Source: Cyanobacteria bacterium SW_9_44_58
GTDB lineage: Bacteria; Cyanobacteriota; Cyanobacteriia; Cyanobacteriales; Rubidibacteraceae
Direction: 5' to 3'
Assembly (NCBI GenBank): GCA_003021905.1
Contig: PXPI01000029.1
Coordinates: 1,992 to 39,588 of the forward strand
Length of the DNA stretch: 37,597 bases
Part shown: piece after piece, positions 34,579-37,597 of the stretch
Position numbering within the stretch: position 1 is the first letter of the stretch
Layout of the letters: every line of letters begins with the position of its first letter
The notes under the pieces: model-generated
Database searches by the model: none
Told to the model about the DNA's origin: nothing
The model's input: the letters and a program-made list of their open reading frames with translations, nothing else
Position numbers and translations under genes: made by a program

Positions 34579-35705
34579 ATGATAATGTTAAAAGCGTTCA
34601 AGTATAGAATCTATCCCACTCAAGAGCAACAAGTCTTGCTTGCCAAGTCTTTTGGCTGTTGTCGGTTTTTCTATAACTACGCTTTGAATCGAACCTCCCA
34701 AACCTACAAAGAAACGGGCAAGGGGTTGAGCCGCAATCAAATCATTAATCTTCTTCCTGATCTGAAAAAAGAATATGAATGGTTAACTAAAGCTCCTTCT
34801 CAAGCTCTCCAACAGGTAGCTCTGAATTTGTCCAGCGCTTTCCTCAATTTCTTTGAGGCTCGGGCAAGGTATCCCCGATTCAAAAAGAAACAGAACCGTC
34901 AATCATTAAGACTCCCTCAAGGTTTACGGTTTCTCAAACACCATCGGGGCAATACTATGCCAGTTGCCTATTTGATGATGGAAAGGAGATACCAGAGAAA
35001 AGTGCTGATGGAAAAGCAATTGGAATAGACCTTGGCTTAAATGAATTTGCTATCACCAGCGATGGGAGCAAGCATGGCAGTCCCAAATCCTATCGGAAGT
35101 ATGAGCGGAAGTTAGCCAGCAAACAGAAAGACCTTAGTCGTAAGCAAAGAGGTTCCAATCACCGTAGAAAGGCACGAGTGAAAGTAGCGAGAGTCCATGA
35201 AAAGATTACTCGCTGTCGAGAAGATTTTTGCCACAAACTAAGCCGCAATTTAGTTGACGAAAACCAAGTCATCGTGGTGGAAAATTTGGCAGTGAACAAT
35301 CTGGTACGGAACTCAAAACTAGCTAAGTCAATCAGCGATGCTGGTTGGGGTCAGTTTTTAACCATGCTCAAATATAAGGCAGAGTGGGAAGGAAAAACCT
35401 ATATTGAGGTTGACCGTTTCTTTCCCAGTTCTAAAACCTGTCATCACTGCTTGTATCAAGTGGACTCACTACCTCTAGAAATCAGAAATTGGGAATGCCC
35501 TAGCTGTGGAACTCAACACGATAGGGATATTAACGCAGCTAGAAACATCCGAAATGAAGGATTGCGGAGTTTGCAAGTGCGTAATTTCGAGGTTTCCTCG
35601 AAATGCAAGACGCACTCAAGACAGGCGGCGGGGCGCGTCGCAGCAGCTTCTGGACAGCGAGTAAGACCAGCTAAAGGCACTGCTTTTAGTAGCATCGCTG
35701 GATGA
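34579..35705 (+). pseudogene. tnpB: TnpB-type RNA-guided nuclease gene, frame-disrupted
   Basis: The N-terminal frame from 34579 reads MLKAFKYRIYPTQEQQ...FFYNYALNR...YPRFKKKQNRQS, the classic TnpB wedge/helical region. Near 34920-34929 the sense frame changes. The second frame runs from about 34929 (VSQTPSGQYYAS) through the RuvC-I motif IGIDLGLNEFA, RKARVKVARVHEKI, RuvC-II VIVVENLAV, and zinc finger CHHC...CPSC. It continues to RuvC-III DRDINAARN, ending at 35705. All three catalytic acids are present. Compared with full-length relatives (~400 residues), roughly 30-45 residues before the TVS/QTPSG strand seem to be missing, which explains the frame switch. A single functional protein is therefore unlikely. 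Confidence 0.85.
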
Positions 35706-35764
35706 AGGAAGAATCCCACTGCCTTCAGGCGTGGGAGTCGTCAATAGCACTCGCCGTTTGGAGT
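35600..35764 (+). ncRNA. Inferred omega (re) RNA region of the TnpB element
   Basis: In TnpB systems the guide RNA scaffold comes from the tnpB 3' end and right end, with the guide being the flank just after the element. Here the scaffold would cover roughly 35600-35744, including the right-end hairpin 35714-35736 (TCCCAC/GTGGGA plus GCCT/AGGC with one bulged T). The guide would begin at 35745. The placement is by family rule only; no promoter was seen and both limits are approximate. Confidence 0.35.
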
Positions 35765-35857
35765 CGAAATTGGTGGGGATGTTGGGCAATTATTCCGATT
35801 GGCTTAGTTCTGATTTGGATGTGGATCAATCTAAAACCCATTTGGGTTTTTGGTTGA
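35702..35857 (+). pseudogene. Truncated membrane-protein gene fused to the IS right end (DUF6653-like)
   Basis: A 51-codon frame starts at an ATG inside the IS right end (35702) and reads through the element boundary into ALAVWSRNWWGCWAIIPIG then LVLIWMWIN. The flank part is a hydrophobic hairpin that resembles the transmembrane region of DUF6653-family proteins from memory. The normal N-terminal half is not found left of the IS. It is likely the broken 3' part of a gene hit by the element, now truncated again at ~35830 by the reverse transcriptase fragment. The family name is tentative. Confidence 0.45.
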
Positions 35858-35963
35858 TACATTGATATAACGCTCCACTCGCATCATGGGTTGAGCGTCC
35901 CAGTCTGAATCCATAGCTATTAGGCTCGAACTTAGCCTCCCATTCTGGTTCTAATGCCAGTTT
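35826..35963 (-). pseudogene. Fragment of a group II intron reverse transcriptase/maturase
   Basis: The minus strand encodes 45 residues beginning KLALEPEWEAKFEPNSYGFR and continuing GRSTHD, then NQKPKWVLD before a TGA. This is the diagnostic stretch before the first catalytic Asp block of group II intron reverse transcriptases (usual form EPNSYGFRPGRS...VLDADI). The stop falls just where the catalytic block should start. The remaining RT, maturase domain and ribozyme are absent. It is a relic, not a working intron. Positions 35964-36079 contain AT-rich spacer only. Confidence 0.8.
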
Positions 35964-36079
35964 ATCGTTGTGATAAACACCATTTTTATAATCACAGTAA
36001 AAATCAAGGTGTAAATTTGGAGGTTTTATAATATCCTAATTAAGCGTTATTATCTATTTTAGATTAAAAAAAATTATCA

Positions 36080-36697
36080 ATGAGCCATTTATTATACTAT
36101 CACCCTCAATCCAACTTTTCTCGCAAAATTCGGATTTTGTTAACTGAAAAACAAATCAATTTTGAACTGGGAAAAATTGACTTAAGATCGAAACCGGAGC
36201 ATTTTTTGAAACTTTCTCCCATTGGTAAAGTTCCCGTTTTTGTTGATGAAGATGGTACTGTCATTTGGGATTCTTCTTTAATTGCTGAGTATTTAGAGGA
36301 AAAGTATCCTGAACCCAGTTTTTGCCCCAAACCATTTCAAGAACGCTTTGCTTGTCTCAAGTGGGAAGAATTAGCAGATATTTTGGGAGAACACATCATT
36401 AATTTATGGGCGCAGGGTTTATGGAATCCAGGTGAAGAAACTAAGTATAAATCACTTTTAAGACAAAAAATTGCTCGCTTGATTCTTGTATTTGAAGAAC
36501 AACTTAGTCAAACTGATTATTTATTAGGGGGAGACACTTGGTCGCTTGCTGATATTTCAGCCTTATGTTCTTTTGGATATTATGATTTACGCTTGGGGGA
36601 AAACTGGAGAACTGCCTATCCCCATATTGCATCCTGGTTCAATAAATTGCATCAGATTAACTCTGTTCAATCCACCGTTCCGCCCTCAACTCCCTAA
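36080..36697 (+). CDS. Glutathione S-transferase family protein
   Basis: This 205-residue protein has an N-terminal thioredoxin-like domain: LLYYHPQSNFSRKIRILLTE, with Ser in the usual catalytic region, then LSPIGKVPVFVDEDG with the cis-Pro and WDSSLIAEYLEEKYP for the gamma-glutamyl contact. The C-terminal helical domain contains LLGGDTWSLADISALC, with the N-capping Asp. Members conjugate or reduce compounds using glutathione; the specific substrate is unknown. The gene is AT-rich and stands alone between mobile-element remains. A MITE-like sequence begins right after its stop codon. Confidence 0.88.
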   Translation: MSHLLYYHPQSNFSRKIRILLTEKQINFELGKIDLRSKPEHFLKLSPIGKVPVFVDEDGTVIWDSSLIAEYLEEKYPEPSFCPKPFQERFACLKWEELADILGEHIINLWAQGLWNPGEETKYKSLLRQKIARLILVFEEQLSQTDYLLGGDTWSLADISALCSFGYYDLRLGENWRTAYPHIASWFNKLHQINSVQSTVPPSTP

Positions 36698-36798
36698 TAT
36701 AGCAGTCAGGAATGATTCATGAGAAAGAAAGTATATTAGTATCCAGTAAATGAGCAACAGGGAAATCAGCTTCTCACAACTGATTCCATATTGCTATA
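36698..36798. mobile_element. MITE-like element with ~30-bp imperfect terminal inverted repeats
   Basis: Left end 36698-36727 starts TATAGCAGTCAGGAATGATT. The reverse complement of the right end (36769-36798) starts TATAGCAATATGGAATCAGT. About 22 of 30 positions agree, including the first 7 and a shared TGAGAA. TA at both outer edges is compatible with insertion at TA by an IS630/Tc1-type transposase. The 41-bp interior is non-coding. It lies directly after the GST stop. The remaining 36799-36879 has nothing recognisable. Confidence 0.55.
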
Positions 36799-36879
36799 GT
36801 TTCAGTTAAAAATAGTTAGCTAGAGCAATTCAATTTTCAATTCGATATTAGAGACGATCGCGCTTTAATCTGAAAGCGA

Positions 36880-37484
36880 TTAATTCTTTACACGTAAGTC
36901 CTGATTCAGTCGTAGCTCAATATTATCACCAGGTTCCAGTGCAATCAGTGTAGAACGATACCCCTGACGGTCATTGTCTAGAATTTGTTCCATAATCACT
37001 TTTGCCGCTTCAGTGATAATATCCGCGTCTGAGAGGTCTCGTCGGAGGTTTCGATTGCCATCAATAACCTGCGACGTTGCATCCAGGCGATAGCGTCTGC
37101 CATTGCACAATTCGATATAACGGGCAAAAAACCGTACGCCCTCTCCGGCAGGGCGAAATTCTCCCCTAATTGGCGCACCTTCGGGGATTACAATTTCATT
37201 GGATCTTCCTCACAGACTGTTATTTAAATAAAGGGTCAGTTCATACCGTTCATTCCGGCGAAAAACCACCGACCGGTTACCGCGATATTCTGTATCGAAA
37301 AATCTACCGGATTCGATGGGTCCAACGCGATATTTCGATCATCCTTATACTCATCACGATTGTCGTAGCCATTATCATAATCTTCTCTGCCGCGATCGCG
37401 ATTTAAACGGTCGCAAGCCCGTTCATTTCCTTTGAATTTGACGCTCCAACGGAAGCCAGCGCGTTGGATTCTTGAGCTAATCAC
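36880..37484 (-). pseudogene. Broken gene of unknown function at the right edge
   Basis: The C-terminal frame (36880 to 37209) encodes NEIVIPEGAPIRGEFRPAG, RRYRLDATSQVIDG and the end LRVKN. Directly upstream in the same frame is a TGA at 37212-37210, then another coherent stretch (RGNRSVVFRRNERYELTLYL) back to a stop at 37341. A further coherent Asp/Arg/Asn-rich stretch up to 37484 lies in a different frame. Joining these needs one read-through and one frameshift; the run of five Ts (minus strand, 37302-37298) is a likely slip point. The IPxGxxIxG pattern resembles beta-rich secreted cyanobacterial proteins. Pseudogene or sequencing error cannot be separated here. The tail 37485-37597 shows nothing recognisable. 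Confidence 0.5.
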
Positions 37485-37597
37485 TGCCCTTTTGGGTTGC
37501 CCCTACTGAGGTCTGACACGATTCTGTCCGACCCGAACCTACTAGAATATCACTTGCTATCTAGATGTCCGCTTGAGGGTAGCTCTCCAAGCGTTGT

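Larger units (their letters stand above)
34451..35744 (+). mobile_element. IS200/IS605-superfamily element, TnpB-only (IS1341-like), decayed
   Basis: The element has a left end with subterminal hairpin (34469-34489), a tnpB-like gene, and a right-end hairpin (35714-35736) ending near TCAA at 35741-35744, a typical right cleavage tetranucleotide in this superfamily. No tnpA (Y1 transposase) is present. As TnpB has a frame switch and internal loss, it is likely an immobile remnant. The left boundary near 34451 is estimated by comparison with the other left end at 1-92. A palindrome GATAAGCTTATC (34439-34450) lies just outside. Confidence 0.75.

Noticed and set aside
1-37597. CRISPR array, tRNA or rRNA genes
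   Set aside because: No regularly spaced repeats, T-loop-like GGTTCGAATCC motifs or rRNA segments were seen on either strand.

Overview
The window comes from a cyanobacterium. It carries psaA and psaB, a Ycf27/RpaB-type regulator, a cyanobacterial-type pyruvate dehydrogenase E2, a Tat-exported FutA-like iron-binding protein and very many GCGATCGC (HIP1) octamers. Moderate GC with AT-rich spacers and the gene complement fit a unicellular, possibly halotolerant lineage (Halothece/Dactylococcopsis-like). That placement is inference only; no rRNA or tRNA gene was seen to test it.

Layout. 1-250: outward-facing left end of an IS200/IS605-type element, plus short palindromes. 254-4871: antiporter with UspA-like tail, PDH E2, then convergent truB with a small ribbon-helix-helix gene. 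4872-9146: a long AT-rich leader with nested inverted repeats, an RpaB-type regulator, a secreted M23 peptidase with a tandem-repeat linker, and riboflavin synthase on the other strand. 9194-10833: bifunctional nuclease and aldo/keto reductase-ferredoxin pair. 10850-14556 (minus): small membrane protein, exported GH13 amylase and an unrecognised membrane protein. 14557-17098: a leader with attenuator-like features, then cysH overlapping an SbcD/Mre11-type nuclease gene. 17099-22063: psaA and psaB with strong hairpins in the leader and in the intergenic gap. 22064-27912: four-gene HlyD/tandem-ATPase/two-permease exporter (YbhGFSR type). 27917-30882: piuC and futA (divergent, iron) and egtD. 31128-34429: fibrillin-like protein, acetolactate synthase with a C-terminal zinc ribbon, and a small hydrolase. 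34451-37597: accessory region with a decayed TnpB element, a truncated membrane-protein gene, a group II intron reverse transcriptase fragment, a GST gene, a MITE-like element and a broken gene at the right edge.

How the parts work together. The core is photosynthesis and its control: an RpaB-type regulator lies about 11 kb from psaAB, a known target class, and an imperfect HLR1-like site lies in the psaA leader. Iron uptake (futA/piuC) and sulfate reduction (cysH) supply Fe-S rich photosystem I. The exporter directly downstream of psaB looks like a separate unit with its own inverted repeats.

I did not find a clear-cut new multi-gene system. The best unusual signals are: two IS left ends whose hairpins keep the same architecture with different sequences; a small chimeric reading frame created at the IS right end; the group II intron RT relic; structured leaders ahead of rpaB, psaA, futA and cysH; and the zinc-ribbon acetolactate synthase.
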